Origin: Parendozoicomonas sp. Alg238-R29
GTDB lineage: Bacteria; Pseudomonadota; Gammaproteobacteria; Pseudomonadales; Endozoicomonadaceae
Reading direction: 5' to 3'
Assembly: GCF_947331445.1 (NCBI RefSeq)
Contig: NZ_CAMZOG010000002.1
Coordinates: 1 to 64,000 of the forward strand
DNA: 64,000 bases
The position numbers were made by a program, and so were the translations under genes. The notes below the pieces were generated by a model that had not been told where the DNA came from, ran no database searches, and saw only the letters and a program-made list of their open reading frames with translations. Positions 53,560 through 63,385 of the stretch are shown here, piece after piece (position 1 is the first letter of the stretch; every line of letters starts with the position of its first letter).

Positions 53560-54876
53560 TTACTCACCACATCCGTCCACTTCTCTGGCTGGATACTGCT
53601 GCAACACCGGCCACTCACCAACAACTGCACCACCACGCAGGGCCCTGATAGCGCCAAACTGCAACATAACGAACTCGCTCTGGGAGGGGAGCAGGAATAT
53701 ATAATCATCCACCTCTAACCCATTGAAACCATGTGTTGTTAACAGTTCCTGGTTTGTACTGCGACCGTACACGGAATTGGTTTTCAAACCAACGGGAGAG
53801 CAAACGCTGGCCATCCACCAGCCGCCGTAAATAAAAAAGGAGGTTTTGCCCTGTTTGCAAAGAGCAGAAAACAGCGGTTTTAAAGCTTCCAGATAAGGAA
53901 TGGTTAGCCCATCCAGCTTTTTTAACACACGGGTTGCTATGAAGAGCGCGGGTTTATGGTCGGCCAAAGATGGAATATCAAAGTCAGAGGCCTTCATAAA
54001 GGCTGACCCGATAGTGATATCATTATAGCCGCCCCAGTCATTCGCAGTGTTCATCTGGTAGGTATAACTTCCGGCGCCATTCAGGCAAAGCTCCCCACTC
54101 CAGAGGCTTGGCCATTTATGGCGTAAATACGTAGTAAAACCCCTGAACCGCTTAGCCACTTTCACTTTTTCTTTTTCCCGTGCTTTATCTCCTGTGCCCG
54201 GAAAGGCTGGAGCCTTGGCAATATGGGCATCGTACCCCATTAAACCAGCAAGTTTGAGATGTTCGCGATTATGGGCAAGCAGTAACAACACTCTATCAAA
54301 CTCCTGAAAATTTCCCACACCTCCACGATGAAGCCCAACATCCACCTCAATACTGATATTAAGAGTCAGTTTTTTTCTCTTGGCCACTTCACAATACTCA
54401 GAGAGTCGCTCACAGGTATCAACCAACCATTGAATTCGGCTGATTTCTGCTATTTCCTGTGGTTCGAGCCGTTCAAGAAAATCTGTGAACACTGCCACCG
54501 GAAATGGTTTACCAATCAGAAGGTCAGCCTTTGGAAAATGACGCAGCATCTGCAGTGCGAAAGGACTGTGGAATGCCATGACCCGCTGGGTTCCCATCTT
54601 TTCCATTAGATATTCAATAAGGCTCATACAGGGCAATGACTTGACTGCGATGCGCACTCGGGAGGTATCACCAAGATGCTTTTTCACCATCGCAATGTTG
54701 TGGTCAACCCTGTCCAGATCCACGAGAAGAACCGGATAACCAGGCTCCCGCTGGCGCAATAAGCGATTAAGGGAGGAAAAATAATCATTATGGGGAGCAC
54801 TGCTGTTTTTATTCCGCAGGATTAGAAACACGCCTATTACCAGCGACAAAAGCAGCACCCAGCCAACTACAAACAT
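53560..54876 (-). CDS. PLP-dependent alanine racemase / D-serine dehydratase-like protein, membrane-anchored
   Basis: Fold-type III PLP enzyme. The lysine that holds PLP is in VRIAVKSLPCMSLIEYL near residue 80 after the first strand (YPVLLVDLDRVDHN); SIEVDVGLHRGGV near 180 and GAGSYTYQMN near 275 belong to the barrel, and SEFVMLQFGAIRALRGG is in the C-terminal domain. About 20 hydrophobic residues at the start form a membrane anchor, unusual for this fold. The substrate may be a D-amino acid or a D-threonine-like compound. ATG 54876 is preferred over 54891. Confidence 0.82.
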   Translation of the reverse strand: MFVVGWVLLLSLVIGVFLILRNKNSSAPHNDYFSSLNRLLRQREPGYPVLLVDLDRVDHNIAMVKKHLGDTSRVRIAVKSLPCMSLIEYLMEKMGTQRVMAFHSPFALQMLRHFPKADLLIGKPFPVAVFTDFLERLEPQEIAEISRIQWLVDTCERLSEYCEVAKRKKLTLNISIEVDVGLHRGGVGNFQEFDRVLLLLAHNREHLKLAGLMGYDAHIAKAPAFPGTGDKAREKEKVKVAKRFRGFTTYLRHKWPSLWSGELCLNGAGSYTYQMNTANDWGGYNDITIGSAFMKASDFDIPSLADHKPALFIATRVLKKLDGLTIPYLEALKPLFSALCKQGKTSFFIYGGWWMASVCSPVGLKTNSVYGRSTNQELLTTHGFNGLEVDDYIFLLPSQSEFVMLQFGAIRALRGGAVVGEWPVLQQYPAREVDGCGE

Positions 54877-55024
54877 GCAGGACTCCCGCAAAAGATTCCA
54901 AAGATAGACTTTTTCCCCAAATTCGTATGGATTCCCAAAAAACCTTTCTACACAGTAAGATAGGCTTATAGAAGGCCTCTACAAAAGAGGTCATTGTGAG
55001 CACTCAACTTAAGTCGAGAAAAAG

Positions 55025-56278
55025 ATGAAGCTGTCCAAGTTCGGGGAGAAATTTACCAGTCATTCAGGGATTCTGTCGTTGATGGATGACCTGGGTAACG
55101 CCCTGGCCGATAACGACCATATGATAATGATGGGCGGTGGCAACCCTGCTCATATTCCAGAAGTAGAAGACATCTTCCAGCAGCGCCTGCAGCGTATTGT
55201 TGATTCACAAACCGAATTCACTCGCTTTATCGGCACCTACGATCCACCAGCAGGCGATCAGGCCTTTTGCCGGGAACTGGCAGCCATGTTGAAACGCCGA
55301 TTTGGCTGGAACCTAACGGAACGTAATATCTGCCTGACCCATGGCAGCCAGACGGCGTTTTTTATGCTGTTTAATATGTTTGGCGGTGAAGATAGTAACG
55401 GCCGTAACCGCCGTATTCAGCTGCCCATGGCTCCAGAATACATTGGCTATACCGACAGTGGTATTGCAGAAGATCTTTTTGTGGCTGGCAAACCGGATAT
55501 CGAAGAGATTGATGCTCACACCTTTAAGTACCATGTCAACTTCAGCAATGTCACCGTGAACGAAAATACTGCGGCTTTTTGCGTATCAAGGCCAACCAAT
55601 CCGACAGGTAATGTCCTGACCGATCAGGAGATAGAAACACTGGATAGTCTGGCAAAACACCATGATATCCCCCTGATCATTGATGGCGCCTATGGTCTGC
55701 CCTTCCCTGAACTGATTTTCACCGATGCCACACCATACTGGGATGAGCACGTTATTCTCTGCCTGAGCCTGTCAAAGCTCGGGCTTCCGGCACTGCGTAC
55801 CGGTATTGTTATTGCCAGCGAAGAAGTGATCTCAGCAGTCTCCGGTATCAGCGCCATTACCAGCCTTGCTCCCAACAGTGCCGGATGTATGATGGTCAGT
55901 GATATGGTGCGGGATGACAGTATCATTAGTCTCAGCCAGAAGATTATTCGCCCTTGGTACGAGGAGCGGCTGAGGTTTGCGCAACAGGTGCTTCACGATC
56001 AATTGGGTAGCCTGCCATGGGCCATGCATAAACCCGAGGGTGCTATGTTCCTATGGCTGTGGTTCAAGGATCTGCCCGTGAGCAGCTTGGAACTTTACGA
56101 ACGATTGAAAAAACGCGGTGTACTTGTTGTCTCTGGTCACTACTTCTTCCCGGGCATGAATGAAGAATGGCCCCATAAGAATGAGTGTTTGAGAGTCACT
56201 TACACCCGTGATCAGGCCACTGTACAGAAAGGAATAACCATTATCGCTGAAGAAGTGCGTAAACTTTACGGGCAGTAA
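55025..56278 (+). CDS. avtA: Valine-pyruvate aminotransferase
   Basis: Cytoplasmic fold-type I aminotransferase of the AvtA type, 417 aa. It has MMGGGNPAHIPEVEDIF near residue 37, SRPTNPTGNVL near 190, DGAYGLPFPEL near 225 and the PLP lysine in LSLSKLGLPALRTGI near 255. It interconverts valine and pyruvate with alanine and 2-ketoisovalerate. The start is clear (MKLSKFGEKFTSHSG, matching relatives). A truncated permease remnant follows. Confidence 0.92.
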   Translation: MKLSKFGEKFTSHSGILSLMDDLGNALADNDHMIMMGGGNPAHIPEVEDIFQQRLQRIVDSQTEFTRFIGTYDPPAGDQAFCRELAAMLKRRFGWNLTERNICLTHGSQTAFFMLFNMFGGEDSNGRNRRIQLPMAPEYIGYTDSGIAEDLFVAGKPDIEEIDAHTFKYHVNFSNVTVNENTAAFCVSRPTNPTGNVLTDQEIETLDSLAKHHDIPLIIDGAYGLPFPELIFTDATPYWDEHVILCLSLSKLGLPALRTGIVIASEEVISAVSGISAITSLAPNSAGCMMVSDMVRDDSIISLSQKIIRPWYEERLRFAQQVLHDQLGSLPWAMHKPEGAMFLWLWFKDLPVSSLELYERLKKRGVLVVSGHYFFPGMNEEWPHKNECLRVTYTRDQATVQKGITIIAEEVRKLYGQ

Positions 56279-56326
56279 CGGCACCATAAGTATTGGTGGC
56301 TGGCTGTTTACCGGAGCGGACTGGTC

Positions 56327-56575
56327 ATGATGCTGGGCCGAAAGAATAAAGATGGCTTGCCTATGCTGACCACCAAAGACGTTGTGATTACGTCTCTGGC
56401 GTTCCTTTACTCTCTGTGGGCTCTTGCCGGTAGCGGGCAGGAAACAGTGTACTGGGGCTTCCTGCTTTTAATCGCGGGTCTGCCAATCTATATCTGGGTT
56501 GAATATCAAAAACGAAAATACAACCCGCAGCCATTCATAGGCTCACAGGCAGAAGCTCTGGAGAGCTCTGTATAA
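56327..56575 (+). pseudogene. C-terminal remnant of a basic amino acid/polyamine antiporter (APC family)
   Basis: An 82-residue frame containing TSLAFLYSLWALAGSGQE followed by two hydrophobic helices and a polar tail. It resembles the last helices of AdiC/ArcD-type antiporters (AdiC has IAFLYCIWAVVGSGAKE here). The preceding ten helices are missing. It may be the leftover of an arginine/ornithine or agmatine antiporter, which fits the arginine deiminase cluster downstream. Confidence 0.7.
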
Positions 56576-56584
56576 CCCACCATC

Positions 56585-56610
56585 AAGCCGCTGCTTTCCA
56601 GCGGCTTTTT
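56585..56610 (+). terminator. Terminator after the APC remnant
   Basis: AAGCCGCTG / CAGCGGCTT with a 5-nt loop and a TTTTTCTTTT tail. Confidence 0.85.
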
Positions 56611-56703
56611 CTTTTAACTGATAAGCGTTGAATCCTCAAAGTTAGCTGGATTTTCCGGGAATCTCCTTCTAACTTTCAGAAATCACCCGCCGAGGATTCT
56701 TTC

Positions 56704-57237
56704 ATGAAACGCCTTTTTTCCTCCGCCCTGATTCTGAGCGGTTTACTCTTGGGATCAGCCTCTACTCTGACTTTATCACCTGCCGTATTGGCCGACACAG
56801 GTAAATCTACGAACAGCGACAACACTCTCAGGCTTGAAAGAATCATCAGCATCGCCCGCGAGAAGCAACCAACTATGCGGGTAATCAATACTTTTGAATC
56901 CACCTTTCAAGGGAAAGAAGTTGACCAGGTTTTCTACTTTCTCCCGAAAGACAAAGCAACCCGGATTATGACCGTTGACTCATTGTCAGGGAAGGTTCTC
57001 GAAGATCGCCCCTACAGTGTTCCGGAAAAGAGAACCACCATTCCTCTGGAAACACTGATAACGCAGCTGCGGGAAAAATACAGCATTCAAAAGATTATTC
57101 GCACCCGTACAGCTCAGCAGGATGGGCGGGATGTACGCATTATTATTTACGTAGACAAACTCAAGCAGCAACGTCTGATGATTGTTGATACCAAAACCGG
57201 GGAAGTTATATCTGATAAAGCCCGTAAGTTATCCTGA
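56704..57237 (+). CDS. Secreted PepSY-like protein
   Basis: A 177-aa protein with a signal peptide (about 30 residues, cut near VLA-DT) and two PepSY-like repeats: VINTFESTFQGKEVDQVFYF near 60-79 and KIIRTRTAQQDGRDVRIIIY near 125-144, the second followed by a VDTKTGEVIS ending. PepSY domains occur in protease inhibitors and signalling proteins; the partner is unknown. ATG 56704 follows no strong ribosome site. Confidence 0.75.
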   Translation: MKRLFSSALILSGLLLGSASTLTLSPAVLADTGKSTNSDNTLRLERIISIAREKQPTMRVINTFESTFQGKEVDQVFYFLPKDKATRIMTVDSLSGKVLEDRPYSVPEKRTTIPLETLITQLREKYSIQKIIRTRTAQQDGRDVRIIIYVDKLKQQRLMIVDTKTGEVISDKARKLS

Positions 57238-57725
57238 ACCAGGCTCCGTTGATGCGACCCAGTGACTCTAAGGGTATTCACGAGCACTTTTACAGCATCG
57301 TTACAGCCTCTTGAAAGGCAACCAGCATCCCAGCAGTGCTGTGCCTACCTGTAAAGCGCTCGCGAATGCTGGGTTCGATAAGCTTATATAAACAAAACCT
57401 GACCTTACCTGCCCTTCAGGAATCCCCGTGAACTCGGGGGTTCACTCTCCCTCTTAAGGCACTTGTCAGACTACGACCAAGGTGTAATAACGGATGCCTG
57501 AGATTTGCTCACACTTACAATTATAAAAAGCCACCCCAGATTAACAAAATGCCAACCATCGAAGTAAAAAGGGTTGATATAAAAGGCGAAAACTTCAGTA
57601 AGTAAAGCCTCAACGCCTTTGGCAAAGATGCACACCCAAAGCCTCAGGAGTAGTGGCTTGCGTACCAAGCGGTGACGAAATAATGCCCCGAGCCATTCAG
57701 GTTCGGGTATCTGCCTAAAAGCTAT
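57238..57725. other. Intergenic region with dispersed repeat copy C
   Basis: About 490 bases. 57290-57385 carries TTGAAAGGCAACCAGCATCC and GAATGCTGGGTTCGAT, similar to copies A and B. A hairpin CCCCGTGAACTCGGGGG lies at about 57425, and AACCTGACC near 57388 recalls the repeat at 26257. A 65-codon TTG frame on the minus strand (57668-57471) is not convincing. Confidence 0.5.
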
Positions 57726-59129
57726 TTAAGCGACCGCCCCAATACTCAAAACAATCATCAACAGCACGCTTAAAATAACCAACAACGGCCAGACAAAAGA
57801 TAACCACTTATTGTAAGACACCCGACCAATAGCCAGACCACCCATAACCACGCCAGAAGTAGGCGTAATCAGGTTTACTACACCACTTGCGGATTGATAA
57901 GCAGTAATCACCAGGTCCCGGCCAACATTCGAGAAGTCTGCCAGTGGTGCCATAATGGGCATGGTTAATACCGCCAGTCCCGAAGTTGATGGCACAAAGA
58001 AAGACAGCATTATCTGAATCCAGTACATCACATTAATAAAAGCTATAGACGATAATCCACTGACAGCCCGCTCCGCCCAGAACAACACCGTATCGGTAAT
58101 CATTCCACCGTTCATCACAATCACAATACCGCGGGCAATACCGATAACCAAAGCAACCCCTAAAAGGTCAGCAGCACCAGCAACAAAAGTATCGGTAAAC
58201 TCTTTTTCGCTGAGCCGTCCAACAATACCCACAACAATAGACATCACCAGAAACAGGGCAGACATCCGCGCCATCCACCATCCCTGGGATGACACACCCC
58301 AGATCATAATGCCAAACGCCACAAGAAACAGGAGAAGAATAATTTTTCTCTGACCGTTGAGCTCAGGCACTCCACCCTCACTGGAGGATAGAAAGTGATC
58401 ATTATTAGACTGTTGCATGCTGGCAACGAGAGACATCGAAGGATCTTTGCGCACTTTTTCGGCGTAGCGCATTACATAAACAATACATACCAGCAAACCA
58501 ATCACGTAAATCACCAGTCGCAGGTTAAGGCCTTCGGTGAATGAAATACCCGCAGCGTCGGAAGCGATCACTGTTGCAAAGGGATTAACGGTTGAAGCCA
58601 GAGTGCCAATACCAGCTCCGATCAGAATGACGGCTACAGCGGTCAGCGCGTCATAACCCGCGGCAATCATGACCGGCAGCAACAAAAGATAAAAGGGAAG
58701 GGTTTCTTCCGCCATACCGTAGATTGTGCCGCCCATTGAGAACACAAACATCAATATGGGAATCATCCACTTCTCTTTTCCTTCCAAGCCCGACATAGCT
58801 GCGGCAATGCCGGCATCAATCGCCCCGGTGTGAGTAACAACGGCCAGGAACCCCCCGATAAATAACACAAACAGTGCGACGTCTATACCGTTAGCTTCAT
58901 ACGTATCAGGGTTATAAAAACCAGCTACTGGCGCCAGCACAACATCTTCAAAACCCTGGGGGTTGGGATCAACCTCATGATAAGTACCGGCAATCGGCAC
59001 ATCCTTACCTATCGCCTCATCCAAACGGGTATCGTACTGTCCTGCCGGGACAATCCAGGTCAGAATGGCAACAAAAATGATAATGGCGACCAGTATTGTA
59101 TAGGCCGAAGGAAAGCTGAACTGCTTCAT
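57726..59129 (-). CDS. YfcC-family membrane transporter (probable arginine/ornithine exchanger)
   Basis: A 467-aa, 12-helix membrane protein of the YfcC / Dcu-type ion transporter superfamily, with AILTWIVPAGQYDTRLDE near 20-37 and the pore motif SFFVPSTSGLAVLTMPIM near 385. In several bacteria such proteins sit in arginine deiminase clusters and exchange arginine for ornithine. Here it is divergent from arcA, across a 640-base control region. ATG 59129 is chosen because relatives begin FSFPSAYTIL; longer in-frame starts are unlikely. The substrate assignment is from context. Confidence 0.85.
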   Translation of the reverse strand: MKQFSFPSAYTILVAIIIFVAILTWIVPAGQYDTRLDEAIGKDVPIAGTYHEVDPNPQGFEDVVLAPVAGFYNPDTYEANGIDVALFVLFIGGFLAVVTHTGAIDAGIAAAMSGLEGKEKWMIPILMFVFSMGGTIYGMAEETLPFYLLLLPVMIAAGYDALTAVAVILIGAGIGTLASTVNPFATVIASDAAGISFTEGLNLRLVIYVIGLLVCIVYVMRYAEKVRKDPSMSLVASMQQSNNDHFLSSSEGGVPELNGQRKIILLLFLVAFGIMIWGVSSQGWWMARMSALFLVMSIVVGIVGRLSEKEFTDTFVAGAADLLGVALVIGIARGIVIVMNGGMITDTVLFWAERAVSGLSSIAFINVMYWIQIMLSFFVPSTSGLAVLTMPIMAPLADFSNVGRDLVITAYQSASGVVNLITPTSGVVMGGLAIGRVSYNKWLSFVWPLLVILSVLLMIVLSIGAVA

Positions 59130-59768
59130 AACAGAAACCCTGCCCTGAATTGCCGGGAAACCGGGAGGATTAAACTTCCAAGAAACACCAACCACTAAGA
59201 GCCTGTTTATAATCAAGCTCCAAAACGTCGACAGACGTAAGTTTACCCGGTTTCAGAGTGAGCTTTGTTATAGTCGAAACGATGCATATTTGCATAAAAA
59301 CAGGAAGGGGAAGCCACACAGAAAACGACCATGTAACGCCATGACTCACATCAAAACAATCTCGTAAAATCACACACCATCCGTAGTCAACTCAGTTTTT
59401 CCAAACACCCATCTACTTTTGTTTATGTTTTTTACATATCCGTCAACTTTAGTAGTCTATGATCTAGCCAACACCGCAGTGAATTACGTACTTGTGCGCA
59501 ATGCCAAAGAAAACCGGCGTAGATAATCTATGCACCACAAAACAGGTTTGCTTATAGCCGTTCAGAAACACTAATGTGGAACTGCCAGTGTGGCGTATCA
59601 AGAGCCGAAACATGAACTGACAGTCATATAAGTTATCCGCAGTCAGGTATGGCAGCCACTACTAAGCAGCCACTAAGATAGTGGTATGCAGGGCAGGGGA
59701 TCTGAGCGTCACGGTTTACGAATAACCGTTCAAACAACCCTGTTCACTTTCTCAACAGGAGATCTGTA
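59130..59768. promoter_or_regulatory. Divergent control region of the arginine deiminase cluster
   Basis: About 640 bases between the exchanger and arcA. The perfect dyad ATGCA-TATT-TGCAT (59282-59295) may be an ArgR-type or other operator. The minus strand TTGACGGATATGTA (59446-59433) has one good half of an ANR/FNR box. The rest is A+T-rich. Confidence 0.35.
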
Positions 59769-60989
59769 ATGTCCCGTTTTTACGTCGGCTCCGAAGTTGG
59801 CCAGCTGAAAAAAGTTCTGCTCCACCGTCCAGAGCTGTCCTTGCGTCGCCTGACTCCAACCAACTGTGAAGACCTGCTGTTTGATGATGTTCTGCGTATT
59901 GAACAAGCTGGCGCTGAGCACGATGCATTCCAACAGGTTCTGCGGGATCAGGGCGTCGAAGTTTTTCTGCTGCGTGACGTTCTGGCTGAAACTCTCGCCA
60001 ACCCAGAAGCCAAAGCATGGGTTCTGGAGCGTCAGGTAAACCAGAACCGTTACGGTGCCACTCTGGCTCATGAAGTTCGCACCTACTTCGAAAGTCTGAA
60101 CAATGTTGACCTGGCTTCTCACCTGATCGGTGGCTTGACTGTAAACGAACTGGGTTCTGCCTGTGGCAGCCCTACTCTGGGCATGATGGGCCAGACCGAC
60201 TTTATTCTGGACCCAATCCCTAACCACCTGTTTACCCGTGACACGTCCTGCTGGGTATACGGCGGCGTATCTGTAAACCCAATGGCCAAACCTGCCCGCA
60301 AACGTGAAACTGTTCACATGCGTGCTATCTACAAGTTCCACCCAATGTTCAACGGTGCCGACTTCCACACTTACTACGGCGACACCGATCAGAACTACGA
60401 CATGGGCACCATTGAAGGTGGAGACGTACTGGTTATCGGTAAAGGTGCCGTATTGATTGGCATGTCCGAACGCACCACAGCACAAGGCGTTGAAAACCTG
60501 GCACGCTCCCTGTTCAAGACTGGTCAGGCTACCAAGGTTATCGCTCTGGAGCTGCCTAGAGCACGTAGCTGCATGCATCTCGACACCGTGTTCACACACA
60601 TGGATGTTGACTGCTTCACCTACTACCCAGACATCATGAAAGGTAACAACTGCTGGGAACTGACGCCTGGTGACAACGAAAACATCGTCTTCACTCAGGT
60701 TAAAGATGGCTTCACCAACTCCATCGCCCGCGCTCTGGATCTTGACTCCCTGCGCATGATCCCAACCGGCGGTGATGTGTTCGAAGCTGAGCGTGAGCAG
60801 TGGAACGATGCCAACAACGTTCTGGCCGTTAAGCCTGGTACCGTTGTAACTTATGAGCGCAACGTTTACACCATCGAAAATATGCAGAAAGCCGGCATCG
60901 AAGTACTGACCATTCCAGGTGAAGACCTGGGCCGCGGCCGCGGCGGCGCTCGCTGCATGAGCTGCCCAATAGAACGTGACGGCATTTAA
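59769..60989 (+). CDS. arcA: Arginine deiminase
   Basis: Hydrolyses arginine to citrulline and ammonia, the first step of the ADI pathway. A 406-aa guanidino-modifying enzyme with NELGSACGSPTLG, TRDTSCWVYGGV near 155, the His-Asp motif RSCMHLDTVFTHMD near 270 and the catalytic Cys in GGARCMSCP near the end. Highly biased codon usage suggests strong expression. AGGAG precedes ATG 59769. First of arcA-arcB-arcC. Confidence 0.97.
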   Translation: MSRFYVGSEVGQLKKVLLHRPELSLRRLTPTNCEDLLFDDVLRIEQAGAEHDAFQQVLRDQGVEVFLLRDVLAETLANPEAKAWVLERQVNQNRYGATLAHEVRTYFESLNNVDLASHLIGGLTVNELGSACGSPTLGMMGQTDFILDPIPNHLFTRDTSCWVYGGVSVNPMAKPARKRETVHMRAIYKFHPMFNGADFHTYYGDTDQNYDMGTIEGGDVLVIGKGAVLIGMSERTTAQGVENLARSLFKTGQATKVIALELPRARSCMHLDTVFTHMDVDCFTYYPDIMKGNNCWELTPGDNENIVFTQVKDGFTNSIARALDLDSLRMIPTGGDVFEAEREQWNDANNVLAVKPGTVVTYERNVYTIENMQKAGIEVLTIPGEDLGRGRGGARCMSCPIERDGI

Positions 60990-61060
60990 TAACGGCTTCG
61001 CACAGCACAGCCCGGCCTGTAGGATATGCGCTATAAAGCTCGTAACAGGCCGACTGTTTT

Positions 61061-61086
61061 CTTCCTGCCGACTTTTCGGCAGGAAA
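61061..61086. repeat. Hairpin between arcA and arcB
   Basis: CTTCCTGCCGA / TCGGCAGGAAAG stem with a 3-4 base loop, flanked by a looser GGCCTG / CAGGCC pair (61013-61055). No T-run. It may set mRNA stability and so the ratio of arcA to arcB product. Confidence 0.7.
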
Positions 61087-61140
61087 GTTTGAAACTACGT
61101 TTTTATTAACGTTAATCATCTTGTGACCAGGATCATTATC

Positions 61141-62142
61141 ATGGCTTTTAATCTGCGCAACCGTAGCTTCCTTCGCCTGCTGGACTTCTCCACTCAGGAA
61201 ATCCAGTACATGCTGGACCTGTCCCGCGACCTGAAGCGCGCCAAGTACGCTGGCACCGAACAGCAGCGTATGAAAGGCAAGAACATCGCTCTGATTTTTG
61301 AAAAAGCTTCCACCCGTACCCGTTGCGCCTTTGAAGTTGGCGCTATGGACCAAGGTGCAAACGTAACTTACATCTCCGGCGGCTCCCAGATGGGCAAAAA
61401 AGAGACTGTAAAAGACACCGCCCGTGTACTGGGTCGCATGTACGACGGTATCGAATTCCGTGGTTCCAAGCAGGTTCACGTTGAAGAACTGGCTGAATTC
61501 TCAGGTGTTCCTGTATGGAACGGCCTGACCGACGAATGGCATCCAACCCAGATTCTGGCAGACATGCTGACCATGATCGAACACGGTCGTGGCAAGCAAC
61601 TGCATGAAATGAAGTTCTGCTATCTGGGCGACGGCCGCAACAACATGGGTAACTCCCTGATGGTTGGCCTGGTTAAGATGGGCGTTGACTTCCGCATTGC
61701 CGCCCCTAAGGCTTACCAGCCTGAAGAGTGGCTGGTAGAAGAATGCCAGAAGATCGCTGAAGAGACTGGCGCCAAGATCACTTTGACTGAAAGCGTTGAC
61801 GAAGCTGTTAAAGACTGTGACTTCCTGTACACAGACGTTTGGGTTTCTATGGGTGAGCCTGCTTCCGCCTGGGACGAACGCGTTGCTCTGATGAAGCCTT
61901 ACCAGGTGAACATGGATGTAGTCCGTAAAACTGGCAACCCACACGTGAAATTCATGCACTGCCTGCCTGCATTCCACAACGAAGACACCACTATTGGTGC
62001 CGAAGTTGCCGAGAAGTACGGCATGAACGGCCTGGAAGTGACTGAAGACGTATTTGAATCTGATATGTCTATCGTTTTCGATGAAGCCGAAAACCGCATG
62101 CACACTATTAAGGCTATTATGGTTGCCACTCTGGGTGACTAA
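61141..62142 (+). CDS. arcB: Ornithine carbamoyltransferase (catabolic type by context)
   Basis: Converts citrulline plus phosphate to ornithine and carbamoyl phosphate in the ADI pathway. A 333-aa enzyme with [13 protein letters not shown] near 55 (carbamoyl phosphate site), [11 protein letters not shown] near 140 and the MHCLPAFHN motif near 275. The sequence is also close to anabolic argF enzymes; the catabolic label rests on position between arcA and arcC. ATG 61141 is chosen over upstream frames because relatives start MAFNLRNR. Confidence 0.96.
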   Translation: MAFNLRNRSFLRLLDFSTQEIQYMLDLSRDLKRAKYAGTEQQRMKGKNIALIFEKASTRTRCAFEVGAMDQGANVTYISGGSQMGKKETVKDTARVLGRMYDGIEFRGSKQVHVEELAEFSGVPVWNGLTDEWHPTQILADMLTMIEHGRGKQLHEMKFCYLGDGRNNMGNSLMVGLVKMGVDFRIAAPKAYQPEEWLVEECQKIAEETGAKITLTESVDEAVKDCDFLYTDVWVSMGEPASAWDERVALMKPYQVNMDVVRKTGNPHVKFMHCLPAFHNEDTTIGAEVAEKYGMNGLEVTEDVFESDMSIVFDEAENRMHTIKAIMVATLGD

Positions 62143-62176
62143 CTGCCGCTGGATTTCGGTGCAAACCGACATCCCC

Positions 62177-62214
62177 AAAAAAGAAGAAGGCTCTTTGTCT
62201 TCTTCTTTTTTTTT
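62177..62214 (+). terminator. Terminator after arcB
   Basis: AAAAAAGAAGAAG / CTTCTTCTTTTTT with a 9-nt loop and a long T-run, so arcC may have its own promoter or depend on readthrough. Confidence 0.75.
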
Positions 62215-62446
62215 GCTCCCTCGCCTTTATTGACTATATAAACATCCATGTCTTTGTCTTTGAGTCGAAAAACTTGTTCAAAGTCAACATAAGTGTTGGC
62301 TGGTTATGACAATGTTGAGCACTCTAAAAAAAAGACGTGAAGAACCTAGAGAAGGTGCTGCAGGAAGCTGCATCGTTAACCAACTGTATTCAGCCAAATA
62401 ACTTCATTCCCAGTCTGGAATGAATGGCTTCAGAAGGAATCGGAAC
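62215..62446. other. Gap before arcC
   Basis: About 230 bases with no gene; it should contain the arcC promoter or leader. Confidence 0.35.
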
Positions 62447-63385
62447 ATGCTTGTTGTAATGGCCCTGGGCGGAAACGCCATACTCCAACGCGGCCAACCA
62501 CTGGAAGCTCATATACAGCGTGAAAACATCCGTACAGCTGCAAGGTCCATCGCAGCTGTCGCCAAACATCATCAGGTGGTCCTTACCCACGGCAACGGCC
62601 CGCAGGTTGGCCTGCTTGCACTGATGAACGAAGCCTATGAAGAAGTGAACAACTATCCCCTGGATGTTCTCGGCGCGCAAACCCAGGGCATGATCGGCTT
62701 TATGTTCGAACAGGAATTGCGCAACGAGATGCCCGGCAAAAAAATCTGCACAGTTTCCACACAAACCATTGTTGATCCCAGTGACCCGGCCTTTGAAAAC
62801 CCCGATAAGTTCGTTGGCCCCGTATATACCTATGAAGAAGCACAGGTCATCAAGAATGCCAACCCGGCCTGGGTTCTGAAAGAAGACGGTAACTACTTCC
62901 GTCGAGTTGTACCTTCACCCCACCCTAAAGAAATTCTCGAACTGCCATCGCTCCGCCATATTGTGGCTTCTGGCGACATAACTGTTATTTGTGGCGGTGG
63001 CGGCGGTATTCCGGTACGTAGAGACAGCGAAGGAAAACTCCATGGGGTCGAGGCCGTTGTCGACAAAGACCGCGCTTCAAGAGCCCTTGCAGAAGGCATT
63101 GAAGCCGACGGATTAATCCTATTGACAGACGTACCGGCAGTAGAAACCAACTACGGACAACCAGGCTCCCGCAGAATTAAAGAGTGCACACCGCAGGAGT
63201 TTGAGGCTTTTCCGTTTGCGGCTGGCAGCATGAAACCTAAGGTAGAATCCGTATGCCATTTCGTAAGAGCAGGTGGTAAATTTGGTGCCATCGGTGCGCT
63301 GGATTCTGCGGAAGACATATTGACTGGCAAGTCAGGGACCTTTGTAAAGGTTGATGTCCCAGGTGGAATCAAATACTACGACTAA
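62447..63385 (+). CDS. arcC: Carbamate kinase
   Basis: Last step of the ADI pathway: carbamoyl phosphate plus ADP gives ATP, CO2 and ammonia. A 312-aa enzyme with MALGGNAILQRGQPL at the start, THGNGPQVG near 45, GGGGGIPVRRD near 185 and DKDRASRALAEG near 207. ATG 62447 has AAGGAAT upstream; an in-frame start nine codons earlier is less likely. Confidence 0.96.
   Translation: MLVVMALGGNAILQRGQPLEAHIQRENIRTAARSIAAVAKHHQVVLTHGNGPQVGLLALMNEAYEEVNNYPLDVLGAQTQGMIGFMFEQELRNEMPGKKICTVSTQTIVDPSDPAFENPDKFVGPVYTYEEAQVIKNANPAWVLKEDGNYFRRVVPSPHPKEILELPSLRHIVASGDITVICGGGGGIPVRRDSEGKLHGVEAVVDKDRASRALAEGIEADGLILLTDVPAVETNYGQPGSRRIKECTPQEFEAFPFAAGSMKPKVESVCHFVRAGGKFGAIGALDSAEDILTGKSGTFVKVDVPGGIKYYD

Noticed and set aside
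57471-57668. 65-codon TTG-start frame downstream of the YfcC-type gene
   Set aside because: Lacks ATG, ribosome site or recognisable family; more likely chance.
59730-60599. 289-codon minus frame across arcA, and similar long minus frames over arcB and arcC
   Set aside because: Antisense shadows produced by the strong codon bias of the arc genes.
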